From NCBI RefSeq assembly GCF_000633255.1, contig NZ_AYMJ01000026.1, positions 1 to 64,000 on the forward strand: a DNA stretch of 64,000 nt, in the 5' to 3' direction. The notes beneath the pieces were generated by a model. That model was not told the DNA's origin. It did no database searches and saw only the letters and a list, made by a program, of their open reading frames with translations. Positions within the stretch are counted from its first letter, which is position 1. Each line of letters opens with the position of its first letter. The DNA comes from Pseudomonas sp. H1h. Lineage in GTDB: Bacteria; Pseudomonadota; Gammaproteobacteria; Pseudomonadales; Pseudomonadaceae. A program made the position numbers and the translations under genes. Below are positions 25,898 to 35,494 of this stretch, in pieces.

Positions 25898-28315
25898 TTG
25901 AGCGAAGAAAATACGTACGACTCAACGAGCATTAAAGTGCTGAAAGGCCTGGATGCCGTACGCAAACGTCCCGGTATGTACATTGGTGACACCGACGATG
26001 GCAGCGGTCTGCACCACATGGTGTTCGAAGTGGTCGACAACTCGATCGACGAAGCCCTCGCCGGCCACTGCGACGACATCAGCATCATTATTCACCCGGA
26101 TGAGTCCATCACCGTTAAAGACAACGGCCGTGGCATCCCGGTAGACGTGCACAAAGAGGAAGGCGTTTCCGCCGCCGAGGTCATCATGACCGTCCTCCAC
26201 GCTGGCGGTAAGTTCGACGACAACTCCTACAAGGTATCCGGCGGCCTGCATGGTGTAGGTGTGTCGGTAGTGAACGCACTGTCCGAAGAGCTGGTACTGA
26301 CCGTTCGCCGCAGCGGCAAGATCTGGGAACAGACCTACGTCCACGGCGTACCTCAGGCTCCGATGGCCATCGTTGGCGACAGCGAAACCACTGGTACCCA
26401 GATCCACTTCAAGGCTTCCAGCGAAACCTTCAAGAACATTCACTTCAGCTGGGACATCCTGGCCAAGCGCATTCGTGAACTGTCCTTCCTCAACTCCGGT
26501 GTCGGCATCGTCCTCAAGGACGAGCGCAGCGGCAAGGAAGAACTGTTCAAGTACGAAGGCGGCCTGCGTGCGTTCGTTGAATACCTGAACACCAACAAGA
26601 CTGCGGTCAACCAGGTGTTCCACTTCAACATCCAGCGTGAAGACGGCATCGGCGTGGAAATCGCTCTGCAGTGGAACGACAGCTTCAACGAGAACCTGTT
26701 GTGCTTCACCAACAACATTCCGCAGCGCGACGGCGGCACCCACCTGGTGGGCTTCCGTTCGGCCCTGACGCGTAACCTGAACAACTACATCGAGCAGGAA
26801 GGTCTGGCGAAGAAGCACAAAGTCGCCACCACCGGTGACGATGCCCGTGAAGGCCTGACCGCAATCATATCGGTGAAAGTACCGGATCCGAAGTTCAGCT
26901 CGCAGACCAAAGACAAGCTGGTGTCTTCCGAAGTGAAGACAGCGGTCGAACAGGAAATGGGCAAGTACTTCTCCGACTTCCTGCTGGAAAACCCGAACGA
27001 AGCGAAGCTGGTTGTCGGCAAGATGATCGACGCTGCGCGTGCCCGTGAAGCGGCGCGTAAAGCCCGTGAGATGACCCGCCGCAAAGGCGCGCTGGACATC
27101 GCCGGTCTGCCGGGCAAGCTCGCTGACTGCCAGGAAAAAGACCCGGCACTGTCTGAACTGTACCTCGTGGAAGGTGACTCCGCGGGCGGCTCTGCCAAGC
27201 AGGGACGTAACCGCAAGACCCAGGCGATCCTGCCGTTGAAGGGCAAGATCCTCAACGTCGAGAAGGCACGTTTCGACAAGATGATCTCGTCCCAGGAAGT
27301 GGGCACGCTGATCACCGCGCTGGGCTGCGGCATCGGTCGCGAAGAGTACAACATCGACAAGCTGCGTTATCACAACATCATCATCATGACCGATGCTGAC
27401 GTCGACGGTTCGCACATCCGCACCCTGCTGCTGACCTTCTTCTTCCGTCAGTTGCCGGAGCTGATCGAGCGCGGCTACATCTACATCGCTCAGCCGCCGC
27501 TGTACAAGGTCAAGAAAGGCAAGCAAGAGCAATACATCAAAGACGACGACGCCATGGAAGAGTACATGACGCAGTCGGCCCTGGAAGATGCGAGCCTGCA
27601 CCTGAACGAAGAGGCCCCAGGTATTTCCGGTGAAGCCCTGGAGCGTCTGGTAAATGACTTCCGCATGGTGATGAAGACCCTCAAGCGTCTGTCGCGCCTG
27701 TACCCGCAGGAGCTGACCGAGCACTTCATTTACCTACCGGCTGTCAGCCTGGAAATGCTCGGCGACCATGCCAAGATGCAGGACTGGCTGGCCCAGTACG
27801 AAGTCCGTCTGCGCACCGTCGAGAAGTCGGGCCTGGTCTACAAGGCCAGCCTGCGTGAGGACCGTGAGCGTGGCGTTTGGCTGCCAGAGGTCGAACTGAT
27901 CTCCCACGGCCTGTCGAACTACGTCACCTTCAACCGCGACTTCTTCGGCAGCAACGACTACAAGACTGTCGTCACCCTTGGCGCTCAACTGAGCACCCTG
28001 CTCGACGAAGGCGCGTACATCCAGCGTGGCGAGCGCAAGAAAGCGGTCACCGAGTTCAAGGAAGCTTTGGACTGGCTGATGGCTGAAAGCACCAAGCGTC
28101 ACACCATCCAGCGATACAAAGGTCTGGGCGAAATGAACCCGGATCAGCTGTGGGAAACCACGATGGACCCAAGTGTGCGTCGCATGCTGAAAGTCACCAT
28201 CGAAGACGCCATTGGCGCAGACCAGATCTTCAACACCCTGATGGGTGATGCGGTCGAACCTCGCCGTGACTTCATCGAGAGCAACGCTCTGGCGGTGTCC
28301 AACCTGGATTTCTGA
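25898..28315 (+). CDS. gyrB: DNA gyrase subunit B
   Basis: The 805-residue ATPase subunit of DNA gyrase. The N-terminal GHKL ATPase domain (about 1-220) includes VVDNSIDEALAGH. A transducer domain follows. The Toprim metal-binding region has EGDSAGGSAKQGR and DADVDGSHIRTL, and the C-terminus ends with RRDFIESNAL. The start is most likely the TTG at 25898-25900, which gives MSEENTYDS as in related species and follows GGAGTGAAGG. A GTG at 25889, overlapping the recF stop, would add three residues. Last gene of its operon. Confidence 0.96.
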   Translation: MSEENTYDSTSIKVLKGLDAVRKRPGMYIGDTDDGSGLHHMVFEVVDNSIDEALAGHCDDISIIIHPDESITVKDNGRGIPVDVHKEEGVSAAEVIMTVLHAGGKFDDNSYKVSGGLHGVGVSVVNALSEELVLTVRRSGKIWEQTYVHGVPQAPMAIVGDSETTGTQIHFKASSETFKNIHFSWDILAKRIRELSFLNSGVGIVLKDERSGKEELFKYEGGLRAFVEYLNTNKTAVNQVFHFNIQREDGIGVEIALQWNDSFNENLLCFTNNIPQRDGGTHLVGFRSALTRNLNNYIEQEGLAKKHKVATTGDDAREGLTAIISVKVPDPKFSSQTKDKLVSSEVKTAVEQEMGKYFSDFLLENPNEAKLVVGKMIDAARAREAARKAREMTRRKGALDIAGLPGKLADCQEKDPALSELYLVEGDSAGGSAKQGRNRKTQAILPLKGKILNVEKARFDKMISSQEVGTLITALGCGIGREEYNIDKLRYHNIIIMTDADVDGSHIRTLLLTFFFRQLPELIERGYIYIAQPPLYKVKKGKQEQYIKDDDAMEEYMTQSALEDASLHLNEEAPGISGEALERLVNDFRMVMKTLKRLSRLYPQELTEHFIYLPAVSLEMLGDHAKMQDWLAQYEVRLRTVEKSGLVYKASLREDRERGVWLPEVELISHGLSNYVTFNRDFFGSNDYKTVVTLGAQLSTLLDEGAYIQRGERKKAVTEFKEALDWLMAESTKRHTIQRYKGLGEMNPDQLWETTMDPSVRRMLKVTIEDAIGADQIFNTLMGDAVEPRRDFIESNALAVSNLDF

Positions 28316-28333
28316 TCCCCGTCGACGCCCCCG

Positions 28334-28370
28334 AAAAAAGGCCAACGCATTAGCGTTGGCCTTTTTTTTT
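28334..28370 (+). terminator. Rho-independent terminator after gyrB
   Basis: AAAAAAGGCCAACGC and GCGTTGGCCTTTTTT form a long stem around ATTA, followed by a run of nine or more T residues. A-runs on the other side make it work in both directions, so it also serves the convergent response-regulator gene. Confidence 0.95.
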
Positions 28371-28412
28371 GGGCGAGCACAAACAACGACGTCGTCTTGG
28401 CGGCTTGCGTGT

Positions 28413-29132
28413 TTACTCGGACGCTGCCGCCACACTTTCCAACCGATACCCATACCCATAAATCGTCAACAGTTGCCAACCCCGATCCGCCGTCAGCCCC
28501 AGTTTGTTGCGCAGACGGTAGATGTGCGTGTCCAGCGGTCGCGACGAGACCACCTCTTCATGGGGCCAGAACCGCTCGTAAAGATACTCGCGTGACAACG
28601 GCCGGCCCAGATTGCTGAACAGGCAGCGCGCGAGGCGATATTCGCGTTCGGTCATGACGATGGGTTTGTGGTCGCGGGTGACGGTCAGTTCGGCGTCGTC
28701 AAAGGTCAGGTCATTGAAGCTCAGCACTTCGGAGGCGGTACTGCGTTGCTGGCTGTGCCGGCGCAGTACGGCAGCGACTCGGGCTTTGAGTTCGTTGGGG
28801 CGGAACGGTTTGCTGACGTAATCGTCGGCACCGGCGTTCAGGGCCTGGACGATATCGCTTTCGCCGTCACGGCTGGTCAGCATGATCGCGGCGGGCGGCG
28901 ACTCCATGTGTTCGCGGGTCCAGCGTAGCAGCGCCAGGCCGGTCAGGTCGGGCAGTTGCCAGTCGAGAATCAGCAGGTCGAAAGTGTCCCGGCGCAGTTG
29001 GCGCAACAGGTCCTCTCCCCGCTCAAAGCTGTGCAGTGACCATGGCTGGTCGCCCGCGACCGCCATTTGCTGCAGGGTTTGCTCGACCCTTCGCAGTTCG
29101 GCAGGTTCATCGTCCAGTATCGCAACGCGCAT
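28413..29132 (-). CDS. two-component response regulator, OmpR/PhoB family
   Basis: A 239-residue response regulator. The receiver domain has the acidic pair DD at residues 7-8, the phosphoryl-accepting Asp57 in LLILDWQLPD and the conserved Lys in YVSKPF. A winged-helix DNA-binding domain follows (about 140-230) with RPLDTHIYRLRNKLGL. It is divergent from a histidine kinase gene 168 bases away that is presumably its partner. The regulated genes and signal are unknown. Confidence 0.93.
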   Translation of the reverse strand: MRVAILDDEPAELRRVEQTLQQMAVAGDQPWSLHSFERGEDLLRQLRRDTFDLLILDWQLPDLTGLALLRWTREHMESPPAAIMLTSRDGESDIVQALNAGADDYVSKPFRPNELKARVAAVLRRHSQQRSTASEVLSFNDLTFDDAELTVTRDHKPIVMTEREYRLARCLFSNLGRPLSREYLYERFWPHEEVVSSRPLDTHIYRLRNKLGLTADRGWQLLTIYGYGYRLESVAAASE

Positions 29133-29300
29133 ACGCGTGGGTTCCTTGTTGCTTGGGCAGTGGCCGACAACCTTAACGGCCTGGCCTGTGCAGTGAAAGT
29201 AAGCCGTCCGCCGTCGGTCGACGTCCGCTATGATTCTTCGGATCTACGTCTTCAGACCTGTGACCCATGAAACCATTCACTGCCCCCCGCCCCGTTTGCC

Positions 29301-30833
29301 ATGAATAGCCCGCGTCGCCGTGAAAGTCGCGAGCCGAGTCAGGTCCAGCGCCTGTTTCGGCGGCTGGTGCGTGAGTGGTTGTGGATAAGTCTAGTGCTGT
29401 TGCCGCTGACTGCGCTGTTGTCGTATCGCGCCCAGATCAATCTGCACGACGCGGTCCCGGGCTGGAGCGCGCTGCTCTCGGTGGGTCTGGTGGCGTGTGT
29501 CCTCGGTTTGCTGCTGTGGCGCCCGCGCTGGGCGATCTGGGTGACGCTGGGCGGGGTGGCGTGCGTGTTGCTGAGCAGCGCCGGGCTGGCGCAAGTCCGG
29601 CACTGGTGGTCACCGACCCCGGCGGCGCTCGGCATGTTGTTCGGCTATCTGATCTGGAACTGGCGACGCCTGAGTGTGGTGCTGACGTACTTTGGCTGGG
29701 AATTGGCGCGGCTGGACCGCGAGCCGAAAGTCTTCCCGGAACGTCGCCGCGCGCAATTCACCAGCGCTGACCAGTTGCAGGGGCAGATCATGGCCCTGGA
29801 ACAAGCCATGAGCCGCACCCGCGATACCCGGCGTTTCATCGCCGACGGTCTGGAGTACCTGCCGGTAGCGACGCTGATCAGCGATCCCAAGGGGCAGATC
29901 CTGCTGGGCAACCGCAAGGCCCGCGTGTTGTTCGATCACCCGTTGGTGGGTGACGACGTGCTGGAGCAACTGGCCCGTCTCGGTTATCCGGAGTTGTCCA
30001 CAGCGCCCCACCCGGCATTGTCCGCGCTGGCGCTGCTGGAGTTTCGTGATTACAAGGAACGCAGCCTGCGCCTGGAGCGTGCGGCATTGCTGCCGGTGGA
30101 CGGTGACACGCCCATCGGCTGGCTACTGAGCCTCACCGACCTGAGTGCCGAACGCGCGGCTGAAGAACAGCGCGGTGTATTGCTGCGTTTTCTCTCCCAC
30201 GATCTGCGTGCTCCACATTCGGCGATCCTTGCCCTGCTCGATGTGCATCGCCATCAGGCCGGTGCGGATTCACCGTTGTTCGAGCAGATCGAGCGCCAGG
30301 TACGTCGCGCGCTGGAATTGACCGACGGTTTCGTATTGCTGGCGCGGGCGGAATCCGAGGCTTACCAGTTCCAGCCCAGCCTGTTTGCGATGCTGGTGCT
30401 GGACGTGTTGGATCAGGCCCTGCCCATCGCCCAGCAGAAAAACATCAAACTGCTGCACGTGATGGATGAGCCCTCTCAGGAGCGACTGATTCAGGCCGAC
30501 CAAGGGCTGCTGACCCGCGCCTTGTTCAATCTGCTGGAAAACGCGATCAAGTACAGCCCGGCAGGCACCACGGTTCAGTTGAGCGCCAGTTGTCAGGGCG
30601 ACTGGCTGCGTTGTGAACTGACCGATCAGGGCAAAGGCATTGCCGCCGAAGAACTGCCGGATCTGTTCACTCAATACCGACGTTTTTCATCGGCGCAGGG
30701 CATTGATGGCGTTGGCCTGGGGCTATCGATGGTCAAGGCGGTGGTCGATCATCATGGTGGCAGCATCGAATGTCACAGCGTCATCGATCAGGGCACAACG
30801 TTCCGGCTGCAGTTACCGCTGATTGCAGAGTGA
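29301..30833 (+). CDS. sensor histidine kinase
   Basis: A 510-residue membrane histidine kinase. Four hydrophobic segments (about 27-42, 55-73, 76-97 and 106-120) come first, then a coiled linker, a PAS-like region (about 180-285), the HisKA box FLSHDLRAPH with His300, and an ATPase domain with N box LLENAIKYSPAG, G1 DQGKGIA and G2 GVGLGLSMVK. There are almost no periplasmic residues between segments, so it probably senses a membrane or internal signal. It resembles CHASE2 kinases with the CHASE2 domain missing. An exact DnaA box lies in its 5' end (29380-29388). Confidence 0.9.
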   Translation: MNSPRRRESREPSQVQRLFRRLVREWLWISLVLLPLTALLSYRAQINLHDAVPGWSALLSVGLVACVLGLLLWRPRWAIWVTLGGVACVLLSSAGLAQVRHWWSPTPAALGMLFGYLIWNWRRLSVVLTYFGWELARLDREPKVFPERRRAQFTSADQLQGQIMALEQAMSRTRDTRRFIADGLEYLPVATLISDPKGQILLGNRKARVLFDHPLVGDDVLEQLARLGYPELSTAPHPALSALALLEFRDYKERSLRLERAALLPVDGDTPIGWLLSLTDLSAERAAEEQRGVLLRFLSHDLRAPHSAILALLDVHRHQAGADSPLFEQIERQVRRALELTDGFVLLARAESEAYQFQPSLFAMLVLDVLDQALPIAQQKNIKLLHVMDEPSQERLIQADQGLLTRALFNLLENAIKYSPAGTTVQLSASCQGDWLRCELTDQGKGIAAEELPDLFTQYRRFSSAQGIDGVGLGLSMVKAVVDHHGGSIECHSVIDQGTTFRLQLPLIAE

Positions 30834-30841
30834 GCAGGCAC

Positions 30842-30872
30842 AAAAAAACCGGCTATATCAGCCGGTTTTTTT
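30842..30872. terminator. bidirectional terminator after the histidine kinase
   Basis: AAAAAAACCGGCT and AGCCGGTTTTTTT flank ATATC. Runs of A and T on the two sides allow use in both directions. The following bases to 31001 are AT-rich and hold an exact DnaA box (30988-30996) but no gene. Confidence 0.9.
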
Positions 30873-31001
30873 ACTTCCGAAAAAAACTTATGCACGTTTT
30901 ACGGTGTTTTATGAGCTTGAGAAATATATAAGTAAATCAATAATTTACTTTCAATATTCAGGCTTTTTCAACAAAACCGTACACAGGTTATCCACAAAAT
31001 C

Positions 31002-31781
31002 TCAGACAGCCATCTGATCATTTGCCGCCGGTGTCTGGGGGGCCGGTGGCAGGGAACCCATTTCGCGCTGAGCCTGCTCGTTCCAGGCCTGGACCCGGTC
31101 GTTCAGATCGGCGATGGCACGTGGGCCAGTGCCCTCGGCGTACATCGGCTCACCGATGACCACGGTAATCACGCCCTGCTTCTTGCCCCAGCCGATTTTC
31201 GGCCAGAACTTGCCGGCATTGTGTGCAATCGGCAGTACCGGAAGCGCCGCATTCACAGCCAATGCGCTGCCACTGCGGGAGAACTTGCCAATGGTGCCGT
31301 AGGGAACGCGGGTGCCTTCAGGGAAGATCAGTACCCAAACGTTGTCCTTGAGCAGCTCATCGCCTTTGGCTGCCACTTGCTTGAGCGCGGCTTTCGGGTT
31401 GTCGCGGTCGATCGCGATCGGCCGCAGCATGGCCATCGCCCAGCCGAAAAACGGCACGTAAAGCAATTCACGCTTGAGCACCTGGCTCAAGGGCGAGAAA
31501 TAAGCGGAGAGAAAGAATGTCTCCCAAGTACTCTGGTGGTTCGACTGAATCACACAGTGCCGATCCGGCACATTTTCTGCGCCTTTGATTTCGTAACGGA
31601 TACCGAGAAACACCTTGGTCAACCACAAGGCACAACGGCACCAGTACACGTTGATGAAACGATAACGCGCCTTGAATGGCAAAAAGGGCGCGATAAAAAA
31701 ACTCAAACTGCACCACAGCAGCGAGGTGGTGCCCAGCAGCAGGTAAAAGAGAAGGATTCTGATGGCCCGCAGTATCGACAT
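31002..31781 (-). CDS. plsC: 1-acyl-sn-glycerol-3-phosphate acyltransferase (HdtS/PlsC type)
   Basis: A 259-residue inner-membrane lysophosphatidate acyltransferase that makes phosphatidic acid. An N-terminal membrane helix (about 5-30) is followed by motif I NHQSTWE (about residues 80-86), which has Glu where most family members have Asp in HX4D, and motif III FPEGTR (about 152-157). A homologue at this locus in P. fluorescens F113, HdtS, was reported to direct acyl-homoserine lactone production as well. That second activity is not shown by sequence here. Confidence 0.9.
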   Translation of the reverse strand: MSILRAIRILLFYLLLGTTSLLWCSLSFFIAPFLPFKARYRFINVYWCRCALWLTKVFLGIRYEIKGAENVPDRHCVIQSNHQSTWETFFLSAYFSPLSQVLKRELLYVPFFGWAMAMLRPIAIDRDNPKAALKQVAAKGDELLKDNVWVLIFPEGTRVPYGTIGKFSRSGSALAVNAALPVLPIAHNAGKFWPKIGWGKKQGVITVVIGEPMYAEGTGPRAIADLNDRVQAWNEQAQREMGSLPPAPQTPAANDQMAV

Positions 31782-31864
31782 AGTGACGTTTACCGTTACG
31801 GGGCAATCCCCGGCTGTTCAAGCGCACTCCCGATCAATCCCTGGTCAGGAACTTCAGAAGTACT

Positions 31865-32398
31865 CTAGTTGTGGATAAGTTCTGCGGCAATCGCCGCCAG
31901 ATCGTCAAAAATCAGAGTGCCAACCGGCAGGGTTTTGCCCTGAGTCTTTTCGCCTTTTCCGGTCTTTACCAAAACTGGCTGTGAATCGACGGCTTTGGCC
32001 GCTTCCAGGTCACCAAGGCTGTCGCCGACGAACCAGACATTCGCAAGCGCCACGTTGTAATGCCCGGCGATGGTTTTCAACATTCCCGGTTTCGGCTTGC
32101 GGCAATCGCAACCTTCGTCCGGGCCATGCGGGCAGTAAACGATCAGCCCGACTTCACCGCCCTGCTCCGCTACCAGTTCGCGCAAGCGCGCGTGCATGGC
32201 GTCGAGGGTGGCGAGGTCGTAGTAGCCGCGAGCAATACCCGACTGGTTGGTGGCGACCGCCACCGTCCAGCCGGCCTTGCTCAACTGCGCAATCGCCTCG
32301 ATCGAGCCGGGCAGCGGAATCCACTCCTCCACCGACTTGATGTAAGCGTCGGAGTCGTAATTGATCACTCCGTCCCGATCGAGAATCAGCAGTTTCAA
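31865..32398 (-). CDS. gmhB: D-glycero-beta-D-manno-heptose 1,7-bisphosphate 7-phosphatase
   Basis: A 177-residue HAD-family phosphatase in the ADP-heptose pathway for LPS inner core. The nucleophile motif is LILDRDGVIN (residues 4-13) and the zinc loop is CPHGPDEGCDCRKP. The start is TTG at 32396-32398 (MKLLILDRDG), with GAGGGA upstream; no ATG or GTG precedes the catalytic motif without adding about 30 foreign residues. It lies 10 bases after glyS, so it belongs to the glyQ-glyS-gmhB unit. Confidence 0.93.
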   Translation of the reverse strand: MKLLILDRDGVINYDSDAYIKSVEEWIPLPGSIEAIAQLSKAGWTVAVATNQSGIARGYYDLATLDAMHARLRELVAEQGGEVGLIVYCPHGPDEGCDCRKPKPGMLKTIAGHYNVALANVWFVGDSLGDLEAAKAVDSQPVLVKTGKGEKTQGKTLPVGTLIFDDLAAIAAELIHN

Positions 32399-32408
32399 CA
32401 GCAATCCC

Positions 32409-34463
32409 TCAACCCAGCAGCGAAATGTCGGCAACACCCAGGAACAGGCCACGCAGGCGCGCCAGCAGCGCGTAGCGGTTGGCCCGTACATTGGCGTCTT
32501 CGGCATTGACCATCACTGCGTCAAAGAACGCGTCCACCGGCTCACGCAAGGCAGCCAGGCGCGCCAGCGATTCGTTGTACTGACGCGCCGCGGCCATTGG
32601 CTGTACAGCCTGATCCGCTTGCTGGATCGCCGAGTACAGCGAGAACTCGTTGGCGTTGTCGAAGTATTTGGCCTGAACGTCGGTCGGCACGGAGCCCTCC
32701 ACCTTGCTCAGCAGGTTCGACACACGCTTGTTGACCGCCGCCAGTGCCGCCGCTTCCGGCAGTTTGCGGAAGGCCTGAACCGCTTGCACACGCTGGTCGA
32801 AGTCCAGCGCCGAACCTGGCTTCAGGGCACGTACCGACAGGTAGGTCGCGACATCCACGCCTTCGTCTTCGTAACGCGCACGCAGACGGTCGAAGATGAA
32901 TTCCAGCACTGCATCATTCAGGCCGGCAGCCTTGACCTTGGTACCGAACGCGGCCACGGCGAAAGCCACAGCATCGTTCAGATCGAGGTCGAGTTTCTTC
33001 TCGATCAGGATACGCAGCACACCGAGTGCCGCGCGACGCAGGGCATACGGGTCCTTGCTGCCGGTTGGCAGCATGCCGATACCGAAGATGCCGACCAGGG
33101 TGTCGAGCTTGTCGGCGATCGCGACAGCGGCACCGGTCAGGGTCGCTGGCAGTTCAGCACCGGCACCACGCGGCATGTACTGCTCGTTCAGCGCCAGCGC
33201 GACGTCTTCTGGCTCGCCATCATTGAGGGCGTAGTAGTAACCGGCGACACCTTGCATCTCCGGGAACTCGCCGACCATTTCGGTCGCCAGGTCGCACTTG
33301 GACAGCAGGCCTGCACGGGCAGCCCACGAAGCATTGCCGCCGATACGTGCGGCGATGTAGGCCGCCAGTTTCGAAACGCGCTCGGCCTTGTCGTAGACGC
33401 TGCCGAGCTTTTCCTGGAACACCACGTTCTGCAGGCGATCGTTGAACGCTTCGAGCTTCTGCTTCTTGTCTTGCTTGAAGAAGAACTCGGCGTCGGTCAG
33501 ACGTGGGCGAACCACCTTTTCGTTACCGTCGATGATCTGCTGCGGGTCTTTGCTTTCGATGTTGGCTACGGTGATGAACCGTGGCAGCAACTTGCCGTCG
33601 GCGTCCAGCAGGCAGAAGTACTTCTGGTTGTCCTGCATGGTGGTGATCAGTGCTTCCTGCGGCACGTCGAGGAAACGTTCCTCGAACGAGCACACCAGCG
33701 GCACCGGCCATTCGACCAGCGCGGTCACTTCGTCGAGCAGCGCCGGCGGCACGATGGCGGTGCCTTCCTGACGGGTTGCCAGTTCTTCGGTGCGCTTGCT
33801 GATGATCTCGCGACGCTCATTGGCGTCGGCCAGGACATAAGCGGCACGCAGGTCAGCGAGGTAGCTGGACGGCGAACCGATGCGCACGTTTTGCGGGTGG
33901 TGGAAGCGGTGACCACGGGAGTCACGGCCAGCCTTCTGCGCAAGGATGGTGCAGTCGATGACCTGGTCACCGAGCAACATCACCAGCCACTGGGTCGGAC
34001 GCACGAACTCTTCCTTGCGCGCACCCCAACGCATGCGTTTCGGGATCGGCAGGTCGTTCAGCGAATCTTCGACGATGGTCGGCAGCAGACTTGCGGTCGG
34101 CTTGCCGGCGATGCTCTGGCTGTAGCGCAGTTTCGGACCGCTCTGGTCGATTTCGCTCAGCTCGACGCCGCACTTCTTGGCAAAACCCAGTGCCGCTTGG
34201 GTCGGATTGCCTTCGGCATCGAACGCAGCCTGACGCGGCGGGCCGTCGAGGTTGATGCTGCGATCCGGCTGCTGGGTCGCCAGCGCGGTAATCAGCACGG
34301 CCAGACGACGCGGCGCGGCGTAGACGGTTTTGCTTTCGTAGTTCAGGCCGGCGGCTTGCAGGCCCTTGTCGATACCGGCGAGAAACGCCTCAGCCAGGGT
34401 GTTCAGGGCTTTGGGTGGCAGTTCTTCGGTGCCCAGTTCAACCAGAAAATCTTGCGCACTCAT
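32409..34463 (-). CDS. glyS: glycine-tRNA ligase beta subunit
   Basis: The 684-residue beta subunit of the heterotetrameric bacterial glycyl-tRNA synthetase, which binds tRNA. It begins MSAQDFLVELGTEELPPKAL and has the HD-like middle region and a C-terminal anticodon-binding helical domain. It overlaps glyQ by 4 bases. Confidence 0.97.
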   Translation of the reverse strand: MSAQDFLVELGTEELPPKALNTLAEAFLAGIDKGLQAAGLNYESKTVYAAPRRLAVLITALATQQPDRSINLDGPPRQAAFDAEGNPTQAALGFAKKCGVELSEIDQSGPKLRYSQSIAGKPTASLLPTIVEDSLNDLPIPKRMRWGARKEEFVRPTQWLVMLLGDQVIDCTILAQKAGRDSRGHRFHHPQNVRIGSPSSYLADLRAAYVLADANERREIISKRTEELATRQEGTAIVPPALLDEVTALVEWPVPLVCSFEERFLDVPQEALITTMQDNQKYFCLLDADGKLLPRFITVANIESKDPQQIIDGNEKVVRPRLTDAEFFFKQDKKQKLEAFNDRLQNVVFQEKLGSVYDKAERVSKLAAYIAARIGGNASWAARAGLLSKCDLATEMVGEFPEMQGVAGYYYALNDGEPEDVALALNEQYMPRGAGAELPATLTGAAVAIADKLDTLVGIFGIGMLPTGSKDPYALRRAALGVLRILIEKKLDLDLNDAVAFAVAAFGTKVKAAGLNDAVLEFIFDRLRARYEDEGVDVATYLSVRALKPGSALDFDQRVQAVQAFRKLPEAAALAAVNKRVSNLLSKVEGSVPTDVQAKYFDNANEFSLYSAIQQADQAVQPMAAARQYNESLARLAALREPVDAFFDAVMVNAEDANVRANRYALLARLRGLFLGVADISLLG

Positions 34464-35413
34464 TGTGCTGCCTCCAGCTTGGCCAGTACTTCGTCACGCA
34501 GGTCCGGGGTCGCCATCGGGAAGCCCAGCTTGGCGCGTGCCAGCAGGTAGGCTTGCGCAACGGAACGCGCCAGGGTGCGTACGCGCAGAATGTATTGCTG
34601 ACGAGCGGTCACCGAGATTGCCCGGCGCGCATCCAGCAGGTTGAAGGTGTGCGAAGCCTTCAGGACCATTTCGTAGCTCGGCAACGGCAGCGGCTGGTCG
34701 AGTTCGATCAGGCGCTTGGCTTCGCTTTCATAGAAGTCGAACAGTTCGAACAGTTTGTCGACGTTGGCGTGTTCGAAGTTGTAGGTCGACTGCTCCACTT
34801 CGTTCTGGTGGAACACGTCGCCGTAGGTGACTTTGCCCATCGGGCCGTCAGCCCAGACCAGGTCGTAGACCGAGTCCACGCCTTGCAGGTACATGGCCAG
34901 ACGCTCGAGACCGTAAGTGATCTCGCCGGTTACCGGGTAGCACTCGATGCCGCCAGCCTGCTGGAAGTAAGTGAACTGGGTCACTTCCATACCGTTCAGC
35001 CAGACTTCCCAGCCCAGACCCCAGGCGCCGAGGGTCGGCGATTCCCAGTTGTCTTCGACGAAGCGGATGTCGTGGACCAGCGGGTCCAGGCCGACGTGCT
35101 TGAGGGAGCCCAGGTACAGTTCCTGGAAGTTGTCCGGGTTCGGCTTCAGGACGACCTGGAACTGATAGTAGTGCTGCAGACGGTTCGGGTTTTCACCGTA
35201 GCGGCCGTCAGTCGGACGGCGGCTTGGCTGCACGTAAGCGGCGTTCCAGGTTTCCGGGCCGATGGCACGCAGGAATGTCGCGGTGTGGAAAGTGCCGGCG
35301 CCTACTTCCATATCGTAGGGCTGAAGTACCACACAACCTTGCTCGGCCCAGTATTGCTGGAGCGCGAGGATCAAGTCTTGGAAGGTACGCACGGCTGGCG
35401 TAGGCTGGCTCAC
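34460..35413 (-). CDS. glyQ: glycine-tRNA ligase alpha subunit
   Basis: The 317-residue catalytic alpha subunit of glycyl-tRNA synthetase. Class II signatures are visible in FQDLILALQQYWAEQGCV and the YVQPSRRPTDGRYGENPNR region, split by no insertion. The start is GTG at 35411-35413 (MSQPTPAVRTFQD) with AGGTG upstream, giving the usual length; a longer upstream frame has no family similarity. Divergent from tag. Confidence 0.96.
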   Translation of the reverse strand: MSQPTPAVRTFQDLILALQQYWAEQGCVVLQPYDMEVGAGTFHTATFLRAIGPETWNAAYVQPSRRPTDGRYGENPNRLQHYYQFQVVLKPNPDNFQELYLGSLKHVGLDPLVHDIRFVEDNWESPTLGAWGLGWEVWLNGMEVTQFTYFQQAGGIECYPVTGEITYGLERLAMYLQGVDSVYDLVWADGPMGKVTYGDVFHQNEVEQSTYNFEHANVDKLFELFDFYESEAKRLIELDQPLPLPSYEMVLKASHTFNLLDARRAISVTARQQYILRVRTLARSVAQAYLLARAKLGFPMATPDLRDEVLAKLEAAQ

Positions 35414-35494
35414 GAAATTCACCTGTTTCTTGGGCTGCGATTTAAAGAGCGGGAGTATACCCGATTCAGTCGCACCTCCACCCCCTGGAGCCTT

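Noticed and set aside
32361..34550. A 729-codon plus-strand frame opposite glyS
   Set aside because: It lies wholly over glyS and its ends, with antisense composition and no ribosome site.
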